Positions 6,273 to 14,054 of a stretch of 15,168 nt of DNA are shown in pieces. The stretch's first letter is position 1, and each line of letters starts with the position of its first letter. The notes under the pieces are model-generated. The model searched no databases, was not told where the DNA came from, and saw only the letters and a list, made by a program, of their open reading frames with translations. Origin of the DNA: Hyphomicrobiaceae bacterium (lineage in GTDB: Bacteria > Pseudomonadota > Alphaproteobacteria > Rhizobiales > Hyphomicrobiaceae); contig JAJFHI010000111.1 in the NCBI GenBank assembly GCA_021775715.1, positions 1 to 15,168 on the forward strand, given 5' to 3'. The position numbers and the translations under genes are program-made.

Positions 6273-7375
6273 GCAACGCGCCGCGCCTGGAGATCGATCT
6301 CGACAAGATTTATCACAATGCACTAACGCTGGTCGATCGACTTGGCCGTCGCGGGATCTCCGTCACGGCTGTGACCAAGGCGACGCTCGGTTCGCCGGAA
6401 ATTGCCCGCGTGTTACTAAAGGCGGGTGTGAGTGGACTCGGCGATTCCCGCATCGAAAACATCCAGGCAATGCGCGCTGCCGGCGTCTCGGCACAGATGA
6501 TGCTCATACGCACGCCAATGCTCAGCCAAGCCGCACTTGTCGTTGCCTACGCGGATGTCAGCTTGAACACGGAGATTGACGTCATTGCCAAACTTTCGGC
6601 CGCCGCTCAGGCCGCGAAAAAGACCCACGAAATTGTGCTCATGGTCGAACTTGGCGATTTACGTGAAGGTGTCATGCCCGAGGACCTCGAAAGCACGGTA
6701 CGCGAAGTACTTCGATTGCCAAATATCACGCTAAAAGGCATTGGGGCCAACCTCGCCTGCCACAGTGGTGTGGCGCCGGATGCGCGAAACATGGACGAGC
6801 TTTCGCTGCTATCTCGTTCAATAGACGCGATCTTTGGTCCAATGCTCAGCATTGTTTCCGGCGGTAACTCAAGCAATATCCCGTGGGCGTTAAGCGACGC
6901 TAACACCGGACGCATCAATAACCTTCGGATCGGTGAGGCAATATTGCTTGGTCGCGAACCGCTCCATCGCCAACCTATCGACGGTCTCCACACCGATGCC
7001 TTCACAGTAATCGGCGAAGTCATCGAGGCAAAGGTCAAGCCGTCTCTTCCTTGGGGTACGATTGCCGAGACTGCGTTCGGAGAAAAAGCTCCGGTGAAAG
7101 ATCGCGGACCTGTTCAGCAAACAATTCTCGCAATTGGCCATATGGATACTGATCCCAACGGACTCACTTCACCTGCTGGAATCAACGTTCTCGGAGCAAG
7201 TAGCGACCACCTCGTCCTGGAAACTGGCAGCAACCACCTGCCTGTTGGCACCGAGATAAAGTTTCAGCCCAATTATAGCGCAATGCTTCGTGCGATGGCG
7301 TCGCCTTTTGTCACCAAAGTCTTGAAAGGCCAGAGCGTTCAAACGCGCACGAGGAGCATGGATCCGGTGCAGTAA
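6269..7375 (+). CDS. Alanine/ornithine racemase family, fold-type III PLP enzyme
   Basis: 368 residues, start ATG overlapping the upstream stop (ATGA, 6269-6272). The protein begins like the TIM-barrel N-domain of alanine racemases (LEIDLDKIYHNA) and has the PLP lysine K37 in VTAVTKATLG, GDSRIENI at 58-65, NLACHSGV at 161-168, the probable phosphate-binding stretch SGGNSSNIP at 197-205 and LRIGEAILLG at 219-228. These features match the single-chain alanine/ornithine racemase family (ornithine racemase of clostridia) better than canonical Alr, whose beta-domain tyrosine context is absent; the C-terminal part (260-368) is that family's shorter domain. It is expected to racemise or epimerise an amino acid in the cytoplasm. 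Coupling to the DUF1611 gene says the two work on the same substrate. Substrate unknown. Confidence 0.88.
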   Translation: MSNAPRLEIDLDKIYHNALTLVDRLGRRGISVTAVTKATLGSPEIARVLLKAGVSGLGDSRIENIQAMRAAGVSAQMMLIRTPMLSQAALVVAYADVSLNTEIDVIAKLSAAAQAAKKTHEIVLMVELGDLREGVMPEDLESTVREVLRLPNITLKGIGANLACHSGVAPDARNMDELSLLSRSIDAIFGPMLSIVSGGNSSNIPWALSDANTGRINNLRIGEAILLGREPLHRQPIDGLHTDAFTVIGEVIEAKVKPSLPWGTIAETAFGEKAPVKDRGPVQQTILAIGHMDTDPNGLTSPAGINVLGASSDHLVLETGSNHLPVGTEIKFQPNYSAMLRAMASPFVTKVLKGQSVQTRTRSMDPVQ

Positions 7376-7536
7376 AGGCTGGTGCCGGCGTTATTACCTG
7401 ACGCTTCGGACGTAACGATCTTTCCAATTCGGCACAAATGTTAATGAGTTGACTGTAATACGTCTGGACCGTGACCCATCGCCGCCACATGTGCGTCATG
7501 CCTGCGTGCGTGATCATTGGCGTGATGGAGTGCAAA

Positions 7537-7743
7537 ATGGAATACACAATAATGGGTGCCGCAGCGGTGGCCGCCTTTGGCGCATTATGGGTCGTGCTAT
7601 CACGCAAGTCTGTGGATACTCAGACAAAGAAAAAGCAAGCTCAAGCGAGTCTGCGGGCTCGGTATCTGCGCGATCATCCAGAGGATGAGCAAGCCTGGAA
7701 GAGAAAGTCAAAAGACCGAAGCGGCGATTTCGGCAGGCGTTGA
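7537..7743 (+). CDS. Small single-pass membrane protein, unknown
   Basis: 68 residues from the ATG at 7537, chosen because TGGAG (7526-7530) lies 6 nt before it; the same frame is open further up but without a comparable ribosome site. Residues about 4-22 (TIMGAAAVAAFGALWVVLS) are one membrane segment; the rest is a very basic, charged cytoplasmic tail rich in Lys, Arg and Gln (KKKQAQASLRARYLRDHPED). Topology is N-out, C-in by the positive-inside rule. I do not recognise a family. It stands alone between the racemase and the NUDIX gene in the same direction. Confidence 0.6.
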   Translation: MEYTIMGAAAVAAFGALWVVLSRKSVDTQTKKKQAQASLRARYLRDHPEDEQAWKRKSKDRSGDFGRR

Positions 7744-7969
7744 CCTCCCGCTCGATCTGAACACCATTAGCACAGTTGCTGGCCAAACCCCTTGACCAGG
7801 CAAACGTCGGCAAAACCCAAACGCGGAATAAAAACCCAATCACAACCGCCAATTTCGGCACCCACACCCGTTCATGCCATACTGACCACTCGATCTGCTA
7901 TTTGACCGGGATACAATCATCGCCAGCTTTTTCAAGCCAACCGTCCATCACGTCAAACAGTGCGCGGCG

Positions 7970-8368
7970 TTGCCGTTTGTCATGTGTGATGACGGACCGC
8001 TTGTCCTCATCATCACAAGCCGCAGGTCTGGTCGGTGGATTTTGCCGAAGGGGTGGCTCAAGCCGAACCGGTCGGCACATACGACAGCTGCTGAAGAAGC
8101 GTTCGAAGAAGCGGGGGTGAAGGGCGCAGTCGAGCACACCTCCGTGGGCTTTTATTCCTACAAGAAGCGGCTGCACACATTCGCTTCCGTTACATGTACG
8201 CTTGAGGTTTATCCGCTTGAGGTGACGCATCAGCGATTTGTGTGGCGTGAGAAGGACCAGCGAACCCAAGCCTGGCTACCCGCGTTGGTTGCCGCTGACC
8301 GGCTCTCCGACGCCCAATTGGCCGAAATTGTTGTGGGTTTTGCCAAGCGGCGCCATTGCGCAGATTAA
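7970..8368 (+). CDS. NUDIX hydrolase, DIPP-like (diphosphoinositol polyphosphate-type)
   Basis: From the TTG at 7970 the product is 132 residues. It has IITSRRSGRWILPKGW (14-29) leading into a Nudix box at 28-50 in which the metal-binding acids E43, E46 and E47 and G49 are present, while the first Glu and the Arg of GX5EX7REUXEE are replaced (R34, E42). This and GFYSYKK and WREKDQRTQAWLP are typical of the alphaproteobacterial DIPP-like NUDIX proteins, which hydrolyse nucleoside-diphosphate-linked or polyphosphorylated compounds in the cytoplasm. The homologous N-terminal motif QxAALPF is encoded at 7958-7978, before the TTG, so the true start is upstream, yet the frame back to the TGA at 7883 has no ATG, GTG or TTG. 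Confidence 0.8.
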   Translation: MPFVMCDDGPLVLIITSRRSGRWILPKGWLKPNRSAHTTAAEEAFEEAGVKGAVEHTSVGFYSYKKRLHTFASVTCTLEVYPLEVTHQRFVWREKDQRTQAWLPALVAADRLSDAQLAEIVVGFAKRRHCAD

Positions 8369-8497
8369 ATGGTTGTGTCACGCCTTTTCAGGGTTTCTTT
8401 CAAATTGTTTTCAGTATCCCCCGTGTCGGGTGGGCCTGCATGTATGACCCTGACCAACCGGCAGCGTTCCGCGTTCGCCCCTTTGAATTTCTAACTG

Positions 8498-10042
8498 ATG
8501 TTTAGGGATACTGCTTTGAGCAACGATCAGAAGAGCGGAGGCAACAACGGCGTAGGGCTCAAGAAGCAGTCGATCGATAAGGATCTGCGTAAACTTGGAC
8601 AGGTCGAAGACGCGGTTCAACAGGTCAGCCGCAAGCTGGTCGCGCCTGGGCTCGCGCTGTTGTTTCTAGCAGTCGCTGGTGTTTTTGCTAGCACGCAGAT
8701 TGGTGCGCAACCAAACGCAATTCTTCTTATCGTCGCCGCCATGCTCGGCGGCTACATGGCGCTGAACATCGGCGCCAATGATGTTGCGAATAATGTCGGT
8801 CCAGCCGTTGGGTCCAAAGCACTGACGATTTTTGGCGCTCTTGTTATTGCAGCCGTGTTCGAAACCGCCGGTGCATTGCTTGCCGGTGGCGACGTCGTCA
8901 AAACGATCTCGAAGGGCATTATCGATCCAGAACTTGTTGCCAGTCCGCAGATGTTTATCTGGGTGATGATGTCGGCGTTGATGGCGTCGGCTTTGTGGGT
9001 GAATCTTGCGACATGGATCGGTGCGCCTGTGTCGACAACACATGCGGTTGTCGGTGGTGTGCTGGGCGCCGGCATTGCGTCGTCCGGTTTCGCGACGGTT
9101 AACTGGTCCATCATGGGTGCGATTGCGGCCAGTTGGGTGATTTCGCCATTTCTCGGCGGTATCATTGCGGCGCTCTTTTTGGCGCTTATTAAGACGTTCA
9201 TCATCTACCAGGACGACAAGATTGCGGCAGCGCGACGCTGGGTCCCATGGCTGATCGCCGTCATGGTCGCTGCATTCTCGGTTTATCTGATGATGAAAGG
9301 CCTGAAGCGTGTTTGGAAGCCCGACATCACCGTCGTAATGGCCATAGCAGTTGTAATGTTTGTCGGATCATGGGCGGTTCTGAAACCAATTATTCATCGT
9401 CAATCAGAGGGGCTTGAAAACCGCAACCAGTCATTGCGTAAGCTGTTCCATTACCCTTTGATCTGTTCCGCTGCATTGTTGTCCTTCGCGCATGGCGCAA
9501 ACGATGTTGCCAACGCGGTCGGCCCGTTAGCCGCCATATTATCAAGCTCACAAACCGGCACGATCGCCTCCAAAGTCGATCTGCCTGTGTGGGTGATGCT
9601 CATCGGCGGGATAGGCATCAGCGTTGGTCTTTTCTTGTTTGGCCCGCGCTTGATTGTCATGGTGGGTGAGCAGATCACACGCATGAATCCGATGCGCGCA
9701 TTTTGCGTGTCGCTGTCCGCTGCAATCACCGTGATTATCGCGTCGGGACTCGGACTACCTGTAAGCTCAACACACATCGCCGTCGGAGCTGTGTTTGGCG
9801 TGGGCTTCTTTCGCGAGTACTACACAGTGCACAGCAAACGGCGGCGGCAATACGTGCGTACCCACGCAGAGTATCACACGCACGGTGTCACGCATGCGGC
9901 CCGTGATCCGCAGGATCTCATTCGACGCAAACTTGTGCGCCGCTCGCACTTCTTGGTGATCCTTGCCGCATGGCTCATCACAGTTCCGGCCGCTGCCGGG
10001 ATCTCCGCCGCGGTTTATTTCGCGATCAATGCGTTGTTGTAA
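8498..10042 (+). CDS. Inorganic phosphate transporter, PiT family
   Basis: 514 residues, inner-membrane low-affinity phosphate (metal-phosphate) symporter. Both signature repeats are clear: GANDVANNVGPAVGSKA at 92-108 and HGANDVANAVGPLAAI at 332-347, each followed later by a second paired motif, PVSTTHAVVGG (178-188) and PVSSTHIAVGA (421-431), reflecting the inverted duplication of the family. About 11-12 membrane segments surround a central soluble region (300-320). The Asp residues of GAND (D95, D335) are the expected ion/phosphate ligands. The first 40 residues are a polar cytoplasmic extension. ATG 8498 has no ribosome site; TTG 8516 in the same frame has AGGGA (8504-8508) at 7 nt and may be the real start. 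The loop at 442-484 is rich in His and Arg. No PhoU-like (DUF47) partner lies beside it. Confidence 0.95.
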   Translation: MFRDTALSNDQKSGGNNGVGLKKQSIDKDLRKLGQVEDAVQQVSRKLVAPGLALLFLAVAGVFASTQIGAQPNAILLIVAAMLGGYMALNIGANDVANNVGPAVGSKALTIFGALVIAAVFETAGALLAGGDVVKTISKGIIDPELVASPQMFIWVMMSALMASALWVNLATWIGAPVSTTHAVVGGVLGAGIASSGFATVNWSIMGAIAASWVISPFLGGIIAALFLALIKTFIIYQDDKIAAARRWVPWLIAVMVAAFSVYLMMKGLKRVWKPDITVVMAIAVVMFVGSWAVLKPIIHRQSEGLENRNQSLRKLFHYPLICSAALLSFAHGANDVANAVGPLAAILSSSQTGTIASKVDLPVWVMLIGGIGISVGLFLFGPRLIVMVGEQITRMNPMRAFCVSLSAAITVIIASGLGLPVSSTHIAVGAVFGVGFFREYYTVHSKRRRQYVRTHAEYHTHGVTHAARDPQDLIRRKLVRRSHFLVILAAWLITVPAAAGISAAVYFAINALL

Positions 10043-10130
10043 TCGTGTTGGGGTGAATGAACGGCGAGCACCGCCATGAACTGCGTTTTGAATGCAGCGA
10101 CGTCTGACTTGCACGAGCGGGGCGGGTGTT

Positions 10131-10442
10131 CTAAAGCGCGCCGTGTTGCTCCAGATCAGCGGTGGCTTTTTGCTGTTTGCCTTTCAGGCGCTTGCGGCGC
10201 CATAACATGAAGAGGCCTCCGAGACCGGCAGCCTGTCCAAGCAGAGTTGCGCCGAGCAACGGGAGTGGACCGCCGCCTGCTCCGCCACCGCCACCGCCAC
10301 GGCCGTTACCATTGCCATAGCCGTAGCCATACGCATTGCCGTTACCATTGCCATTGCCGCCGGGTGCTGCGAACGCGCTGTGTGATGTCGCGGCGCTGAA
10401 AATCATTGCCGTTAAGACGAGCGGGGCGATGTGAAGTCTCAT
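10131..10442 (-). CDS. Gly/Asn-rich small protein with exosortase-type C-terminal sorting signal
   Basis: 103 residues from the ATG at 10442; an in-frame TTG at 10466 would add eight residues that spoil the signal peptide. Residues 1-25 are a signal peptide (cleavage after SAFA). Residues 26-58 are almost only Gly, Asn and Tyr (alternating NG and YG, then a Gly run). The C-terminus has GPLPLLG (58-64), a membrane segment to residue 81, and RRKR (82-85): the motif-TM-basic layout of PEP-CTERM proteins, close to the GPLPLLG variant known in cyanobacterial PEP-CTERM proteins. After the basic patch an 18-residue tail follows, longer than usual. Two genes upstream on the same strand lies an exosortase, so this is its likely substrate. 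A TATAAT (10455-10460, minus strand) suggests its own promoter with a very short leader. Confidence 0.75.
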   Translation of the reverse strand: MRLHIAPLVLTAMIFSAATSHSAFAAPGGNGNGNGNAYGYGYGNGNGRGGGGGGAGGGPLPLLGATLLGQAAGLGGLFMLWRRKRLKGKQQKATADLEQHGAL

Positions 10443-10586
10443 GACGGTTACCCAATTATAAGCCAATGTTCGATCAAACTGCTGCGTTTGCCGAGCTAGA
10501 TCATTCCAGCTTCTGCGCCAACGGTTGAAATCTTGTTAATTGTTGCCATCACAATGGCTGCAATTACCAGAAAAGAAGCACACTGC

Positions 10587-11084
10587 TTATCGTGTTTTTT
10601 CAAACGGGAGCCGGCATGCTGGGTCGGTTGCGACTGACGCCGGAGATATCGCCAACAGAGGCAGATTTTTTTTGGCTGCCGGTGTCGCTTCAAGACTTAA
10701 GGAATCGGCAAGCAAGATTTTATAACGCGAGAATGCGCTTGGTTTTTCGACTACATGTCCGTTCTGGACGTAAACGAGATCCCCCATGTGATAGAGGTCA
10801 ACGAGCCTGCGGAGCTCTCCGTTGGCGTTCAGCAACGAGACAATTGCCGGCGTGGTGCATCCCGTTTTCTCAAATACCAGCCACGGATAAGGATCAGTGG
10901 CAGCCGGCTTCAAATCAGACTTGTGACGCCATCCCGATTGCGCGAACAATGCGCCAACCTGCGCTTCAGCGCTCTTCGTATCGCCTGAAAAGCGTTCTCT
11001 GTAACGCAGGCCTTTGGTGACAAGACCAGCGGCGACCAGTCCGACCAACATCACCAAGACTAATCTGGCGCTACGAGGGGTCAT
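10587..11084 (-). CDS. Membrane-anchored periplasmic protein coupled to the exosortase
   Basis: 165 residues. Residues 7-25 (RLVLVMLVGLVAAGLV) are one uncleaved membrane anchor after a short basic N-terminus; the rest should lie in the periplasm. Two cysteines, C76 in FEKTGC and C157 in DPACRLP, could form a disulfide. The start ATG overlaps the exosortase stop in ATGA (11081-11084), so the two are co-translated. Its size, single anchor and position recall EpsI-like proteins that accompany exosortases, but I see no sequence signature that proves membership. A role in presenting or processing the substrate is inference from location only. The small Gly-rich gene follows 144 nt downstream on the same strand. 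Confidence 0.75.
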   Translation of the reverse strand: MTPRSARLVLVMLVGLVAAGLVTKGLRYRERFSGDTKSAEAQVGALFAQSGWRHKSDLKPAATDPYPWLVFEKTGCTTPAIVSLLNANGELRRLVDLYHMGDLVYVQNGHVVEKPSAFSRYKILLADSLSLEATPAAKKNLPLLAISPASVATDPACRLPFEKTR

Positions 11085-11902
11085 TCGGCATCATCCATGA
11101 GCGCGATCGAAAACACGAGCAGTATGATCATAGTGTCAAATATATTGGCACCAACCGCACCGTGAGCCAGGTTGTGGTAGTCGGCGGACCAGGCCATGAT
11201 GGTCAAGCGGACGATATTGGCAGCGGCATAGATAAACGCGACGATGATCGCCGCAGTTGTGAACCTTTCCCGCGTCAATGTTCCGGCAAAACATAAAAGT
11301 GCTGCGAGCCCGAGTAAGACCTTCGGCAGGCCATCGGCTGTTGTGCAAGCCGTCATGACAATAAGTGAGTAGTCGCTCGGCACGCCAACGACATTGCCGG
11401 ATTGCACAACGCCTGACTTGAAGATTGACAATATCCAGCCAACAGGAGTTGCCTCGACGGTCGTTATGGGGCCTGCGAAAAATTTCAACACGACGGACGA
11501 CCAGAGGCAGGTTGCCGCCAGGCCGAGGAAGAAGAGAGCACCAAGCCTTACGCGGCCCGTGGTTTGCAGCGACAAATATAAAGCGTAAGCAGCAACGACG
11601 CCCCAGGATACGGCACTGCTTGGAACGAGTAACGCAGCGGCGGCCAGGATCTCGATCGGTCCGATCTTGGCGCCAGCGGCCGTTGCTTCTTTCCCTGACG
11701 ATGCGATCAAGCTTGCTGCAACAAACATGGCGACCAGTTCGAACGGACTCAGGCCAAAGAATATCGACCCAAAACCGTTGATCTGCCAGCTTTCAATTGC
11801 GCGGACGGCAAAGCCGTTAATCGCACCGCCGACAAGCACCAGTAGGCGTACGAGCACCACCTCATCAACCTGTGTGTGTAGCCGTTTGGCGAACGCGTTC
11901 AT
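11081..11902 (-). CDS. Exosortase/archaeosortase family transpeptidase-like protease
   Basis: 273 residues from the ATG at 11902; the frame is open further back, even past the start of the divergent PQQ gene, but the upstream residues are Arg-rich and look non-coding. The protein has about eight membrane segments. The family's catalytic layout is visible: C186 in MTACTTADGLPKVL (usually ACSGLR), R232 in ANIVRLTIM (usually NxxR) and H247 in HNLAHGAVG, each at the start of a membrane helix near the C-terminus. Exosortases are inner-membrane cysteine proteases that remove a C-terminal motif-TM-basic tail from exported proteins; the Gly-rich protein at 10131-10442 has such a tail. The position of Thr-Thr instead of Ser-Gly after the Cys shows it is not close to EpsH/XrtA. 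The next gene overlaps by four bases. Confidence 0.82.
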   Translation of the reverse strand: MNAFAKRLHTQVDEVVLVRLLVLVGGAINGFAVRAIESWQINGFGSIFFGLSPFELVAMFVAASLIASSGKEATAAGAKIGPIEILAAAALLVPSSAVSWGVVAAYALYLSLQTTGRVRLGALFFLGLAATCLWSSVVLKFFAGPITTVEATPVGWILSIFKSGVVQSGNVVGVPSDYSLIVMTACTTADGLPKVLLGLAALLCFAGTLTRERFTTAAIIVAFIYAAANIVRLTIMAWSADYHNLAHGAVGANIFDTMIILLVFSIALMDDAE

Positions 11903-12102
11903 ATCATCGAATACCGCAGTTGTTTGGGTCCAGACGTCTGTTGGAGTGTTCTTTGCAAAGGTTGAAATGGCATTAAGACGTGTGCCACCACATGATTTTT
12001 CACGCGCTCCGTGAGGCGTTGACCGCGTGCGCGCAATCCGGCACGTTGGATTTTCTGAAGATGCCGAGTAAGCGGTGTGCGCTGCATGAGGATTGAATTG
12101 AT

Positions 12103-13899
12103 ATGACACTAACAAGAATGATTGCAGTTTCCGTGTGCTGTCTGCTTATGGGCGCGCCTGCCATTCGTGCGGAGGCGCCAACCGTTGACAACGCGCGGAT
12201 GATGGCGGCTGGCAAGGGCACCGGCGATTGGATCAGCTTCGGCAACGGCTACGCCAACCAGCGCTTTTCTCCGCTCGATGCCATCAACACCAAGAACGTC
12301 TCCAAGCTTGTGCCGCGCTGGATCTATCAGCATGGCGGCAAAGGCTCGTATCAGGCGCAACCAATCGTCGCCGACGGTGTCATGTACGTCTCGTTTCCAG
12401 GCAACGACGTTGCAGCTCTTGCCGCTGATACAGGCAAGCTGCTTTGGCGCTACAAGCACAAATCACGCCCGGAACGCGCGAGCGGTGGAACCGGCGGACC
12501 GGCCAACCGTGGCGCGGCGCTTGGGTATGGATATGTCTATCAGGCGACGAACGACGGCCGCCTGATCGCACTCGACAAAACCACGGGCAAGACTGCCTGG
12601 GAGGCGCTGGTAGCGAAGCCGGTGCCGGAGGATCTTGCAGGGTTGAGCGAGGATGAGCAGAAAAAGTTGCGCGCGAATGTCGACAGACTGCCAGCCAAAA
12701 TGGCGCCGCTTGTCTACGACGGCATGGTGATTGTCGGCGTCACGTCTGCCGGCTACGGAATCTACTACAACATCTTCCGTGGTGTGCGCACAGGCAAAGC
12801 TCCCCCAAGCGCAACATATCTCGGAAAGCGCGGCTTTGTGGCAGCGTATGATGCCAAGACCGGCAAAGAGTTGTGGCGTTGGCACAGTGCGCGTGGCGAC
12901 GACTGGAGCGGCGACATGACAGCCGTGACCAAGGACGGCATTAAGCTGCCACGTGATATTGCGGACGAACAAAAAGCGCTCGCCAAGCACAAAGATGCCT
13001 GGCGCATCGGCGGCACGTCGATGTGGAGTACGCCGTCAGTCGATCCCGAGCTTGGACTTATTTATCTCGGCACCGGCAACGCGTCGCCGAACGACGTCAC
13101 CGAACTGAGACCCGGAGACAACCTCTACGCCAACTCGCTTGTGGCGGTTGATGCCAAAACCGGCGAGACGAAATGGTATTATCAGCAGGTGCCGCAGGAC
13201 GTTTGGGGCTACGATGTTGCAAGCACGTCGGTATTGTTCGATGTCGATTTTAACGGCGCCACTGTGCCAGCCGTCGGCGTGGCCGGTAAAACGGGCTGGT
13301 TCTACGTTCACGACCGCCGCGATGGCCGCTTGCTCTATCGTTCTGACGCGTTCGTGCCGCAATCCAACATGTTCAAAGCGCCAACACCTGATGGCATTGT
13401 GGCAGCGCCCGGCTCATGGGGCGGTGCATCCTGGTCGCCGGTGTCATTCGATCCGCGCAACGGTCTTGTCTTCGTTCCCGGCATACACAAGCCGACCAAA
13501 TACCGAACGCAGGTCGGTGAAGGCCCGGACGGCCCCGTGACTTTTATTCTCACTGAGATCGTAAAGGATCAGCCGACCTGGGGAACGTTGTCAGCGATCG
13601 ACACGCGTACGGGCGGAAAGTTGCGTTGGCAGGTCAAAACTGATCAGCCGTTGATTGGCGGCGTATTGGCAACGGCTGGCAATCTCGTGTTCATGGGCGA
13701 AGGTGACGGTAACTTCTCAGCCTTTGATTCAGGCGATGGCAAACGGCTTTGGAAGTTCAACGCTGGCGCCGGCGTCAACGCCCCTCCTGTTAGCTACCAG
13801 GTCGGTGATACGCAGTTCGTCGCCGTCGCAGCCGGTGGCCACGGCTTGCTCGGCTATCCGTCAGGCAGCGCGCTCATTGCGTTTACTTTAGCGGAGTAG
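12103..13899 (+). CDS. Secreted PQQ-dependent dehydrogenase (quinoprotein beta-propeller)
   Basis: 598 residues. GAGGA (12088-12092) precedes the ATG by 10 nt. Residues 1-23 are a signal peptide (ends AIRA), so the protein is periplasmic. Six blade motifs of the AxDxxTGxxxW type recur at about 104-116, 155-166, 247-258, 347-358, 497-509 and 539-550, giving an eight-bladed propeller of the alcohol dehydrogenase/glucose dehydrogenase group. N326 in GTGNASP (323-329) is the expected metal-ligand Asn and D371 in WGYD the probable catalytic Asp. The Glu normally found in the GAExG turn is Gly (SAGYG, 215-219), and about 25 extra residues follow before RGFVAAYDAKTG. No adjacent Cys-Cys pair and no cytochrome c domain is present, so electrons must pass to a separate acceptor. 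Divergent from the exosortase gene. Confidence 0.9.
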   Translation: MTLTRMIAVSVCCLLMGAPAIRAEAPTVDNARMMAAGKGTGDWISFGNGYANQRFSPLDAINTKNVSKLVPRWIYQHGGKGSYQAQPIVADGVMYVSFPGNDVAALAADTGKLLWRYKHKSRPERASGGTGGPANRGAALGYGYVYQATNDGRLIALDKTTGKTAWEALVAKPVPEDLAGLSEDEQKKLRANVDRLPAKMAPLVYDGMVIVGVTSAGYGIYYNIFRGVRTGKAPPSATYLGKRGFVAAYDAKTGKELWRWHSARGDDWSGDMTAVTKDGIKLPRDIADEQKALAKHKDAWRIGGTSMWSTPSVDPELGLIYLGTGNASPNDVTELRPGDNLYANSLVAVDAKTGETKWYYQQVPQDVWGYDVASTSVLFDVDFNGATVPAVGVAGKTGWFYVHDRRDGRLLYRSDAFVPQSNMFKAPTPDGIVAAPGSWGGASWSPVSFDPRNGLVFVPGIHKPTKYRTQVGEGPDGPVTFILTEIVKDQPTWGTLSAIDTRTGGKLRWQVKTDQPLIGGVLATAGNLVFMGEGDGNFSAFDSGDGKRLWKFNAGAGVNAPPVSYQVGDTQFVAVAAGGHGLLGYPSGSALIAFTLAE

Positions 13900-13974
13900 C
13901 GGTCGACGTGCCGTTTGCCACCCAACTGCGGAGCCTTCAGCAGCGGTAATCGAGTTTATCGGCTTTCAGCCTAT

Positions 13975-13995
13975 GGCCGAGCGGCGGCCTTGGCC
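13975..13995 (+). terminator. GC-rich hairpin after the PQQ gene, doubtful terminator
   Basis: GGCCGAG (13975-13981) pairs with CTTGGCC (13989-13995), seven pairs with one G-T wobble and a 7-nt loop, 75 nt after the PQQ dehydrogenase stop. No T-run follows. It may end the PQQ transcript with the help of Rho, or insulate it from the SOS promoter just beyond. Confidence 0.3.
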
Positions 13996-14054
13996 TGCTC
14001 ATTGCGTGCGTTCAGGGTGGCGCGATGCGCAGACCTTTGGCAAAGCATTTGCGC

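Noticed and set aside
10262..10365. Trinucleotide-like repeat region (CCATTGCCG and CCACCG units)
   Set aside because: It is not a separate repeat element: it encodes the Gly/Asn/Tyr stretch of the small sorted protein on the minus strand.
11903..12115. N-terminal extension of the exosortase to 12115
   Set aside because: The extension would overlap the PQQ gene start, is Arg/Ser-rich without membrane character, and the ATG at 11902 gives a protein of normal family layout.
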